This document shows, piece after piece, positions 35,000-45,855 of a stretch of DNA of 64,000 bases. The stretch comes from Buxus sempervirens (taxonomy: Eukaryota > Streptophyta > Magnoliopsida > Buxales > Buxaceae), in assembly GCA_947561395.2 (NCBI GenBank), contig OX387194.1, forward strand, positions 31,258,036 through 31,322,035, given 5' to 3'. Positions within the stretch are counted from its first letter, which is position 1. Every line of letters begins with the position of its first letter. The translations under genes and the position numbers were made by a program. A model generated the notes under the pieces. The model was not told where the DNA came from. It did not search any database and was given only the letters and a program-made list of their open reading frames with translations.

Positions 35000-35520
35000 C
35001 CTTATCAGTCCCCTTCTTTGGCCATGCGTGGTCCAGCCTTGTGATTCTGAGCTCAACAAAAAACCCAGTTTTTAAAAGGTTCCCTTCCCTTGTCGTGTTA
35101 AAAGCGACTAAAATAGACCAGTTAAACTGGGTTCTCTTCCCCAGGTACCTGCGGGCATCTAAAATAGACCAGGTTCACAGGGTTCCCTTTCCCAGCTGCT
35201 CTCACACAGCTAAAATAGACCAGTATTCATGAAACTGGGGTTCTCTTTCCCAGGCACCTACGGGTTACCTAGAATAGATCAGTTGAAAGAAATTAGGTTC
35301 TCTTCCCCTGCTGCCTATGGGTAGCTAAAACAGATTCGGTTATTTGGGGTTCTCTTTCCCGGTTGTCTTAGGATGACCAAAATAGATCAGTTTTTAGAAT
35401 TCGCCGTGGGTTCTCTTTCCCAGGTACCTGCGGGTATCTAAAATAGATCAGTTTAATCAAAACTTAGGTTCTCTTCCCTTGTTGCCTTAGGGTAACTTAA
35501 ATAGATTAGTGAACTCAAAT
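35000..35520 (+). repeat. Tandem repeat of about 60 bp before gag
   Basis: About eight diverged units of roughly 55-65 bp with GGTTCTCTTTCCCAGGTACC followed by a GGGTATCTAAAATAGATCAG segment. The middle of several units can fold (GGTACC...GGTATC-like arms). Noncoding leader of the gag region. Confidence 0.85.
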
Positions 35521-35677
35521 CCAATCAAGAAATCAGCATAAATGAAATAAACAAGTTCTGTCAAATAAATTGCAATGAATGATTCATGTAAATTGCACTA
35601 ATGCCTGCGAATTGCCCCAGGTACCCAAAATTGCTTTCAGAAGTCCGTACCTGCTAAGATCGAGGAGAAGGCTCGAA

Positions 35678-37130
35678 ATGGACCGACAAGGAGAGCAGAC
35701 GCCGCCAGGGCAGCATCCGACAGAACCTAGTCACGCACAAGTAGTCAATGAGATGCAACAAAGAATTGAAGGCATGAGTTCCATCATTCAGGAACTAATG
35801 GCTGAGCTGAGAGAATTAAGACAGACCCCACCAGTGGCACCAGTCGCCCAGCAACTGCCACAAGCAGAAGTAGCACCATCACCGCGTCCAGCGAACCCCC
35901 CTCCCCTAGCACCACCACCACCACCGGCGGTGCCATTCCATGTTCCCCAACCAGATCAGTTTCTGCCTGTCAAACTAGGGCAAGGCGATGAGGATTGGTA
36001 CAGGACCCAGGAGATACAGTTTGAGGAGAAGCTGACAGCAGTGAGAGAAGAGAACAGGGCAGAGATGGCCACCTTGAAGGAACAGCTCAAACAGCTCCAA
36101 CCAAGCACAGTGCAGAGTGAGGCTACCCTGGAAAGCCTCTGATTCTTTTCAGACATCCAACTCCTGGCCAAGTTCAAGTGCCCTGAGTTACACCAGTTCG
36201 ATGGCACCGGGTGCCCACTAAACCACTTGAGGTCGTACTCAGGCGACATGTGTCAGTACGCTAAGGAAGAACGGATCATGGTGCAGTTCTTCCAGAAGTC
36301 ATTGACTGGGGCCGCTTACTCCTGGTTCCTGAGTTTGGACAAGGCCAAGATCAAGACATGGAATGATTTGGCAGCTGTCTTCATTCAGCAGTATCGCCTG
36401 AACAGTCAGATTGTGCAGACTAGGGCAGAATTGTAGAGGCTGGCTAAGAAGAGTCAGGAATCAGTGAGAGAATATGCCAAGCGCTGGAAGGAGCTGGCAG
36501 CATTAGTGCAGCCACCTTTGCTGGAGCAAGAGATGACGTCGTTGTTCATTGCGTCATTGGGTCAGCCCTTCTTCACTCTGCTGCTGGGGCAGAGCACGTC
36601 GAATTTCAATGACTTGATCCTGACGGCAGATCGGATTGAAGATGCAGTAAGAGCCGGAAAGATAGATGGCAGTGGACAGAGTGCCCCACCAAGAAGGCCT
36701 GTGACTGGGCAAACTAGCAGAAACCAGGGGCAAGAGCCCAGGAGGCAGGAACAGCAAGCTGTGAACTACGTGTACCCGGCACAGCCCCACCACTTCTCCC
36801 AAAGACCAGAGGCAATGGAACCCCAAGGAACCGGGCAGGCCGCCTACCAAGGGATGAGAAGGACAAGAGAAGAAATGGAAGCTAGGATGAAGCGGGTTTT
36901 CACTCCACTCCCATACGCACCAGCAGAGTTACTGCCTACTTTGCTGAAGAAGGGATACTTGCAAGTCAAGCCCCCGAACCCCAGATTGGTCAATGCCAGA
37001 AGCTACAATGCGGCGGAACGGTGCGAGTACCATTTTGGTGCTCCAGGGAACCACAATAATCGGTGTTGGGACTTAAGGCATGATATCCAGGACTTGATTG
37101 ATAGCAAACGTATCACGGTTAACCCCCCGG
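35678..37130 (+). pseudogene. Ogre-type gag region
   Basis: Starts MDRQGEQTPPGQHPTEPSH, followed by a short helix (MQQRIEGMSSIIQELMAELRELR) and a Pro-rich stretch. The retrotransposon gag domain follows (KCPELHQFDGTGCPLNHLRSY, FFQKSLTGAAYSWF, SVREYAKRWKELAALVQPP), then a zinc-finger-like CEYHFGAPGNHNNRCWDLRHDIQDLID. Gag would form the particle that packages element RNA. The region is broken. After it comes a long acidic, Ser/Pro-rich linker (about 37130-38300) before the protease. Confidence 0.85.
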
Positions 37131-38304
37131 CCCCACCAGCTCAAACTCCAGTAGCCGGAGTGACCACCAATCCTCTCCCCGATCACACGAAGGCCTCCAC
37201 TGGCAAGACAACGAATCAAGTGAGCAGTGATCGAGGCACCACGCAGTTTAACCCTTCAGTGCTGATTGGGCAGCCAGGACAGACCGTAAAGGTGCACCTC
37301 CAGATGCCTAAGGAGAATTTAGACAGCTATGTCCATGCTATCAAAGATGAACCCCAGAGCAGTGAAGAAGTCACTGGGCCGTGGAAACCAATGCAGTGTG
37401 GGTGGATTAGCGACTCTCCGTCCCCTCCACGTAGAGAAGGAGCGGGTAGTTCCAATGGACTCCAGATCCAAGACGGACCTCAACTCTCAGACGAGTCAAT
37501 GGATAGTTCAAGGGTACCTCCTCAGTTGTCTACTGCATGGCCGCCAGAGTACATGTCAGCGACGTCAGAGGCAAACCTACACCCGGTGTACTTTTCTGAC
37601 TCATCATCACTTGAGTCCAGTCCTGTTCCCTTCCCATATGACATATGGGATTGGCTCAATCACCCTCACGGTGCAGGAGAGGATGAGCCGCTAGCTTTTC
37701 CTGAACTCGCAAACCCGCTTGAACTATATGAGAGCTCAGATGAATCCGACGACGCAGACTCAGAAGAAACGTCAGCAAGGGCGAGTAAGACAGTGAACTA
37801 CGTTGAAGAGGAGGGCGATGACTCCCATACCAGCTTCCCTCTGGTGCACTTCCACCCACCTGAAGACCAAGACTTCTTTTACCCAACCCCCCTCACCAAT
37901 CCATCCACCCTCAACATCCACGACATCATGGATTCACCTCCACAGGACCCATTCTCACTTTCATTTGAACCACTCACCATCAACCTCTCACAACTCAAAT
38001 TAGAACCACCTTCCTACAATGCCGTACCACCGCTATACCCTACTCAACCACTTTACCGCCCCTCCACCACCATCACCCTCAATGCAGAAATCGACCGAAT
38101 CACCCGATCCGGCCGATACGTTAACACGGACCCTCCACCTGCACCAGAGGGAGGAGCAACTGAAGAGGAAAGGAAGAAGAAAAAGGGGAAGGAAATGGCT
38201 ACGGAATTGCCACAGACCCTCAAGAGAAGGGAAAGGCCACGGAGGAAGAGATCACAGACCTGTACCACAGTTTTTATGCACCCGAGTACGATCTGCTCCA
38301 GTAT

Positions 38305-39270
38305 TTGAATAAATTGCCAGCCCAAATTTCCATCATGCGGCTTCTGATTGACTCGGAAAAGCATCGGGCAGTATTGATGAGGGTTCTGGGTGACGCACAT
38401 GTCCCAGAGAGCATTGACCCTGAGCAGTTAGGGGCAGTAGTGTCAGTAATCATGGCACCTCAGGCAATTTCCTTCTCTACAACGGACGTGCCACCTGAAG
38501 GGTGCAACCACATAGAGCCACTCTACTTAACAGTGAAGTGCGTTGACCTCATTGTAAAGCGTGCCATGATCGACAATGGGTCAGCTCTGAACATATGCCC
38601 GTTGAGAACCTTCCATAGTCTGCAGTTGAGCCCTTCCATGATCAAGCCAAGTGGGCATAATGTCAGGGGCTTTGACAATGCCAGGAGAGAGTCACTGGGG
38701 GAGGTCACTTTGGCGGTTTTGATTGCGGAAAGGCCCTTCACCATGGACTTTGAACTAATGGATATCAACTCGTCCTTCAACCTATTGATCGGGAGGCCTT
38801 GGTTACATCAGGCAGGGGCTGTGCCTTCCTCCTTGCATAGGATGGTGCGGTTCATTTCTGGCAATGAGCTGATAACAGTGTATGCTGAAGATCACCGTGA
38901 ATTTGAGAGGGTCGGAGTGCCCTTTGTCGACTATGAATTACCCAACGCACTTAGTTTCCAAGCTGTGGAAATGGTGCAAGTGAATCAGATCCCGGCATCC
39001 GAGAAAGGGCAGAGACTTCCCAAGAAGAAAAGGGTAACCATGTTTGGCGCAGTAGAGTGTGCGGACTGGGGTCTCCAAGCTGGTGAAGGACTGGGCAGGT
39101 ACAAACAGGGCATCACAACAGCTGTCCAACCTTATGAGCAAACTGTGGGATTCGGACTTGGATTTAAGCCGCAACCAGAGGACTATGCACGACTTTTCAG
39201 GAACCTCGCAGAAAGGAAAAGAGCCAAAGCTGAAGGTAGGGATCCGAATTGGCCGATCTACGTGCATGGT
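38305..39270 (+). pseudogene. Ogre-type protease and G-patch region
   Basis: Aspartic protease recognised by MIDNGSALNICPL (catalytic Asp codon at 38572) and the downstream FNLLIGRPWLH motif. A G-patch follows at about 39046-39174 (WGLQAGEGLGRYKQG, VGFGLGFKP), a module often found after the protease in Ty3/gypsy elements of this lineage. The protease would process gag-pol; the G-patch is thought to bind nucleic acid. The following 39270-40030 is acidic and Pro-rich, with no domain I recognise. Confidence 0.8.
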
Positions 39271-40669
39271 GAGCTATACCATCACTTCACCAATATGGAG
39301 CGTGAAGTGGCTCAGTCCCTCAAGAACATCATTCCACAAGGATGGGGCGACGAGTTCGAGGACACCCCAGATACAGAAGAGGACTATCTGCAAGGACTAG
39401 CACAGATGCTTTGGGAAGAGCCACCAACCCTAGAAATGATCGGAAATGCAGTGGAAGTAGACCCATTGGCGCTTGAAGGATCACCAAATAATCTGCCGAC
39501 ATTGGTCACTTTGGAATCTACCGATGAAGTCACAGTGGCCTTCCCTCCACCAGAAGAGTCGTTCATCCTTGAGGGAGTACCAGTCTCACCTGTAACTGCA
39601 GTTGAAGCACCGCCACCTGCTCCAGTCGAAGAATCCAAAGAGGAGGAGGGTCCTGTCATGTACATCTGCATGATGGAGGGGCAAGACAGCTCAGGGACTC
39701 CAACCCATAGGCCAAGGTCGCCTCCTCCACCTCCCTGTATCCCAATCGGAGGCTCGGTTAATGATCCCATCTACATTTCAGCTGACAAGAGCACCAACAT
39801 GATACTGGCAGAAGAACTGCAGAAGGCAGCTGTTATCAACAAGGAAAACCAGGCACCACTGAAGAATTGGAGCGCCAAACCTTTTGCAACTAGCAGAGCT
39901 ATTACTTTCAAGGGGGTTTCTGTCACCTTTGAAATTTCTGTTGTGGCTACTGCTGAACTTTTTAATGAATATCTGAACTCTTTCTACTATTTGCATCTGT
40001 TTAGAAATGAAAATAACAAAAATAAGCATCGCAACCTTAGTGTCAATCCCGACGCACACCCGGAGGAGCTGGGGCACGGGATAGATAATAGGATTGCCAT
40101 AATGGAACAAAAAGAACAAGCTATCTACTACCTGAGCAAGAAGTTTACCAACTTTGAGGTCAGATACACGATACTTGAAAAGACGTGTTGCGCCCTGGTC
40201 TGGGCAGCTCAGAAGCTTCGACACTATCTACTAAGTCACACAGTCCTACTGATCTCAAATCTCGATCCGTTGAAGTATATTTTTGAAAAGCCGATCTCCA
40301 CGGGTAGGGTCGCCAGGTGGCAAGTGCTTTTATCAGAATATGATATCGTCTACACAACTAGAAAGGCGATAAAGGGGCAAGCAGTGGCGGATCACTTGGC
40401 AGAGCATCTCCTACCTGATTACCAACCACTCTTGACTCACTTCCCGGACGAAGATGTGATGTGCACAAAATCTGAAAAGGATACAGAAGAAACCAAATGG
40501 CAGATGTTCTTTGATGGGGCAGTCAATGTAAATGGAAAAGGAATTGGAGCAGTACTAATCTCCCCAGATGGTGTCCACCACCCAATAGCGGCAAAACTTA
40601 TGTTCGATTGCACTAGCAACATGGCTGAGTATGAAGCATGTGTGTTAGGTCTGCGGGCAGCAATTGAAA

Positions 40670-43167
40670 TGTAAGACCCTGAATTTTGTGAGTATTTATT
40701 TATTTATTTAGTTATTTATTCTGATGTATAAACTGTGTTTATCAGGTTATTTTGTGGTTTGAGGGCTTAGCCCATACTCATATGTACAGGCGTTATATAG
40801 CCATTTTTCCGAAAAATCATAGTATTATCATTGGTATTATTAAGGTGTAGTTATGTGATTATTAACGCGAATAGATGCTGAACATGTAGTATCTTCGGTG
40901 TGCGAGCATGCATAGGATCAAGGGGTTAAAAGGGTTGATCCACCGGCGAATACATCTCGCAAGGTAAGTGTTAAATGAGCAAATAAGGGAAAGTAGGGTT
41001 TTTAGTTTTAAACGAAATACGCGTATACTTACGGAAACATTTTCGTTAAGTCTGGACATCAGGAGAACTCGCGATTTCGGCTGGAGTGGCAACTAGGGCT
41101 TCTGTTCGTGAAGAACCATAAATCGCAAGTGCTGGAAGAAGGAGTTCGGAGCCGAAGTTCATTGGGTTATTTCTCTCTGCTCGAGAAGATTAGTTTCGGT
41201 AGATTTTTCATTCGCGTGCGTGGCCGGAGAAGTGATCGGCCGAGGTTTACCATTCGGGAATAAGCACACTCAGGTGAGTAGCACTGATTTACAACTGGGA
41301 TTTGTGTTTTCTATTTCTCTCGAGATTATTCTGATGCATGGTTTATATATCAACTGATAGTATGAGTTTTTCTGGTTTTCTGGTTTTCGGGAATTTACAT
41401 GAACAGAGTCTCCGGATTTAATTTTATAATTGAAAATGAAAGTGTTTAGATTAATTCCAAATGTGGTTGGGAAGTCTTCTGGGAGTATTAGGAGTGTATT
41501 GGAGTAATTACAGACCTTCACAAACCGGCCAGTCATGTAGATCTCAAGATAACAGAGAAATGAAAACCACAGGGGGTATCCGCTCACCTCGCGCTCACCG
41601 GCGCTCACCTCAGAGGTAGGCGCCCCGTTAATAACGACCTACCGCCGAGCTCGCGCTCACCTCACGCTCATCTCGCGCGAAGTAGAAAACGAGGCGCCCA
41701 TCTCGCGCGAATCTCGCGCCCACCTCACGCCCACCTCACGCTCATCTCGCGCTCACCTAGCGTCGGGTGAGCGGCAAGTCGATTTTACCCATTTTCTTCA
41801 CCGCCGACCAGCGCTCACCTCGCGCCCACCTCAGTAGGTGAGCGGCAGACCTATTTTGCTTACTGAAATGGAATTTCTGATTTGACCAAGAGTATTGGCA
41901 TTACTTAGGGATTAAACCACTTCACTATTCACTTGGTTAGGAACCTGAGAAACCATTTTGCCTATGAAATTATTAGAGGAAAAATTAGTGAACCTCTTAA
42001 GAGTTTTTAAGTTGAGTTTAGGTTACTTATGAGTATTGTGCCGGACACCAAACTAGTAAGAGTTACCAGTTATTTTTCCTTGTTCTATACACTGTTTTGA
42101 TTGAGAAGTTCTTGTATTTCTGGTTTCACTTGTTGGAAACTTTATACGTATTGAAAGGTTTTCTTTGGTATGAATGGATTGAGTTTTACTTTCTTATGAC
42201 TTGTGTTACAGAAATGAGAAAATACTGAATGTACTTGAGGTACTGCTTGGTCCAGAGGGACAGGTGATGAATTGTGATGAGTTCTTACATGATGTGAAAT
42301 GAATGGTTTTGTTTTGATATTGAAATTGAGATTATACGATGTTTACTGTTTTGGTCTAGCTTGTCCTGGATCCAGATGTTTAAGCTTAGTAATGTGATGT
42401 TATTGTTGGTTGTTGGAATTGCATGGCCTTGTGTGTTGCCACGACCGGTGTAGAGCAGCCAGAAACCCTGAGTAGGCCTGGTTGTCAATGCAGAAACCCG
42501 GGGAGTAGGCCTGCATTGGATGATGAAACCCTGAGTAGGCCGTCATTTCAGAGTATCCGAAAGCCTGAGTAGGCCGGAACAGTGTACATGGAGGTGTGGA
42601 GTGTCTACTTGGCATGTTTAATTTATCAACTAAACGATAGTCATGACATTGACCAATCGATGTGTTATTGTACTTAACTGAGATGTGATTTGTTTGATTT
42701 GAACTTGGGAAATTGATGTTGGTTGTTTAAGCGTATTGTAGTGTTGTCGATGCATAGTTTTAAAATGTGATTCAACTATTTCTGCATGCATGTGCTACTC
42801 GCTGAGATATTCGTATCTCACTCTGTTGTTGTTCTATTTTTTCAGATACTCGTGGTGAGGCGATTACTGGGGTAGATCCTGTTGAGGCATATAGGGAGGA
42901 AGACTACTATTACCTTCCTTAGACTCGTAGGTTATCTGTTTCGAATTTGAGAACTTGAATTAATTGAGATGTATTAAAATAAATTGGGAATGAACCATAT
43001 GATTCCAGTCAGTTTAAATGTTACAACTTTGCATAAATGGAAATGTGCACTCTGTCAGGTTATAGATGTATGATTATCCAGCGATCATAAATTGATTAAC
43101 GATCCTTGCCTAACCTCCGTGAGACGTGTTATATCTTTAATGAACAACACGGATCCGGGGCGTTACA
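40670..43167 (+). repeat. Solo LTR C inside the Ogre-type element
   Basis: 2498 bp, TGTAAGACCCTGAATTTTG ... CCGGGGCGTTACA, flanked by the perfect 5-bp duplication TGAAA (40665-40669 and 43168-43172). No internal region, so a solo LTR (Ty3/gypsy type by its ends; Tekay-like is a guess). It contains donor-like CAG|GTGAGTAGCACTG (41271), a GC-rich block of CGCTCACC motifs (41575-41850), GAAACCCTGAGTAGGCC repeats (42440-42580) and the hairpin-acceptor segment (42803-42845). Confidence 0.92.
42803..42845 (+). promoter_or_regulatory. TGAGATA-TTCG-TATCTCA hairpin plus acceptor-like site
   Basis: A perfect 7-bp stem with a TTCG loop (42803-42820), followed after 20 bp by a pyrimidine run ending TTTTTTCAG (42845). 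The same arrangement is at 48358-48402 (LTR D), 52132-52174 (E) and 25747-25788 (G), and in the minus-strand LTRs A (27172) and B (56757). Confidence 0.7.
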
Positions 43168-43479
43168 TGAAATGCGCATACAAGAGCTGAAGGTGTTCGG
43201 TGACTCATGTCTCATCATTCATCAAGTTATGGGAGATTGGAGAACCCGAGATGCAAAGTTGGTACCATACCAAGAGTTGGTCAAAGAATTAGAAGAGCAA
43301 TTTGAAAGTGTGACCTTTGACTACATGCCACGTGACGGGAATCGGTTCGCAGACGCGCTAGCAACATTGGTGTCAATGGCCACCATCACTGATAACACCT
43401 GGGTGCAACCCTTGGGGATAGAGATTCGGTGTTATCCCGTCTATTGTTTTAGCATTGAGAAACTCGCTCCCGAAGGAGA

Positions 43480-44731
43480 ACCTTGGTATGCGGACATTGA
43501 GAGATATCTAAGGGAAAGGACCTTTCCAGAAAGTGCCACAACTGCAGAGAAGCGAACCATTCAGAGGTTGGCAGGGCAATTTTTCTACAGTGGAGGTAGA
43601 GTGTACAAAAAATCATACAATGATTCGCTACTGCTATGTGTCAAAGAAGACGAGGCTCAGAAGCTAATTGAGGAAGTCCATGGCGTGTTGTGCGGGGCAC
43701 ACATGAACGGGCATATGCTAGCCAGGAAGATCCTAAGGATGGGTTACTACTGGATGACCATGGAGGCAGACTGCTACGCTCATGTCAGAAAGTGCCAACT
43801 ATGCCAAATCTATGCTGACAATATCCATGCACCACCGAACACACTGTATTCCATGGCGTCGCCTTGGCCGTTCACCATCTGGGGGATTGATATGATAGGC
43901 CAGGTCCATTCGAAGGCTTCGAATGGGCATCGATTCATCTTAGTGGCAATCGACTACTTTACCAAGTGGGTAGAAGCCATGTCCTTTGTGGATGTGAAGG
44001 GATCCCATGTGCTCAAGTTTATCAGAAACAACATAGTCTGTCGCTATGGCGTGCCTAAGGCGATCATCACAGACAATGCAAAGAATTTGAACAACAAGGA
44101 CATGGAAAAGATGTGTGCAGATCTGAAGATCAGACATCTGAACTCCACAGCATACCGACCCAAGATGAACGGGGCAGTAGAGGCTGCCAACAAGAATCTG
44201 AAGAAGATCCTCGAGAAAATGGTGGTCACCTACAGAGACTGGCACGAGAAGTTACCTTATGCACTACACGCCTATCGGACGTCGATCAGGACATCGACTG
44301 GGGCAACCCCATTCTCCTTGGTATATGGAATCGAAGCAGTCCTCCCCGTGGAAATACAAATCCCATCACTCAGAATTCTAAAGGAAGCCGAGATCAGTGA
44401 TGTCGAGTGGGAAGAGTCCCGATTTGACCAGTTGCAGCTATTGGATGAGAAAAGGATCAAGGCTTTGTGTCATGGCCAACTCTACCAGCAAAGAGTAGCG
44501 CAAGCCTATAACAAGAAGGTAAAGCCACGACAGTTCAAAGTAGGAGATCTAGTGTTGAAACGGATCCTTCCCCATCAAGAGAACAACCGAGGGAAATTCA
44601 AGCCAAACTACGAAGGGCCATTCGTAGTCCACAAAGTCTTGTCTAGAGGAGCACTCATCCTACAAGAGATGGACGGGGCAGTTTTTCCTGAGCCGATAAA
44701 TGCAGATGCTGTCAAACTGTACTATGCCTGA
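43480..44731 (+). pseudogene. Ogre-type integrase region
   Basis: Zinc-binding HHCC part at about 43678-43800 (EVHGVLCGAHMNGHMLARKIL ... CQLCQIY), then the D-D-E core: WGIDMIGQVH (near 43889), IITDNAKNLNN (near 44070) and NGAVEAANKNLKKIL (near 44180). It is followed by YALHAYRTSIRTSTGATPFSL and a chromodomain-free C-terminal part ending YYA at 44731. Integrase inserts the element's DNA into the genome. This stretch of about 415 residues is one open frame. Confidence 0.9.
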
Positions 44732-45855
44732 GATCGTTCCAATTGGGAAATGAAGAGAGGCCATCCTTGACCCTCCTTTAGCCCATAAACCCCTTCAGGT
44801 ACCCCAAATTCTCCCCTAGTTAGACAATTTTGAGCCTTGAAATTCTTTCAACCCATCACAAGTTTTCTACACCTCAAATAGGGCATTCTTGGCATAGCAA
44901 AGAGAAGAAATGGGGCACCCATGCCCCGAAAAACTTCAAAAAAAAAAAGAAAAGAAAAGGAAACAGAAAAAATTGGGAAATTTCTTACCTAACCAAAAAA
45001 TGGAAATGCAAATAAGCCAGGATGTAAGTCCCACCATCAATAAAGTAGCACACTTGATAAACCTAGAAGTCTAAGCCTTTTGAGCCACTTACCCTTCTTT
45101 CATAACCAAGACCAAGCCTACATTTTGTCCTATCTCTAAGACCTTTCGGATCCCAAAAGGAATGACCAGGGCAAACAGTTAGGTCCGCATTCGTTGGCAA
45201 TGATGGAATTCAAAGTTTTGGAAGGACCGGACATGGTGAAAACCTGAAAAAGGGGCGCTGTGTACAAAGGCGGTCAATTAAAAAAAAGAGAGAGAGAAAG
45301 CTGGTCACATCCAAATTGGGCAGAACAAGGAACAGAAAGGGCAGTAACAGTGGCAAAATATGAGCAGAGAATGATAGACAAGTCTTAAGGATCCAGACCG
45401 GCAGATTGTGCCTGAACAGAAAACTCCACAGAGGCCTGTGATGACAATGCTACTGAGAGCACCAAGCACTCCAAGTCCTGTCTGACCTGGGAAACTACTT
45501 GTGATATTGCAAACACGAACACACACTTACACACTTGTTTCTCTGTAATTGTTTTGTTTAACTGTTTTTGAGTACCATAGTGTGCCACTAACCTTAGTTG
45601 ATGAGTCTCACAACTTTGGTAGAGGCCACCTCTAGCTGCAATGGGCAAAATGGCTTGAAGCAAAGAAAAAGAAAATAGATGTGCTTGCATTCCCCAGCTA
45701 CTCGTCAACTAATGCATTGTTTCTTGCCAACCCTCACAAGTACGGCAACAATAAGAAGGCGCATATTCCTTCCCTGATTTCCAGTGGTGTGCATTCAACG
45801 CACAAAGGACAAGTTCCTCTAATCCCTAGTGAAGCTCTTTCAAACGAATGGAGGG
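44732..45855 (+). other. 3' noncoding region of the Ogre-type element, first part
   Basis: No gene seen. A-rich runs lie at 44938-44975, and there is an AT-rich stretch only after LTR D begins. Interrupted at 45855 by solo LTR D. Confidence 0.6.

Larger units (their letters stand above)
40030..43400 (+). pseudogene. RNase H and second RNase H region, split by solo LTR C
   Basis: The first RNase H is at about 40078-40440 (IAIMEQKEQAIYYLSKKF, TILEKTCCALVWAAQKLRHYL, GRVARWQVLLSEYDIVY). The second, archaeal-type RNase H begins at about 40495 (WQMFFDGAVNVNGKGIGAVL, NMAEYEACVLGL). It continues at 43173 after LTR C with LKVFGDSCLIIHQVMG and YMPRDGNRFADALA. Two RNase H domains in series are characteristic of the Tat/Ogre lineage. 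The region is broken. Confidence 0.82.
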
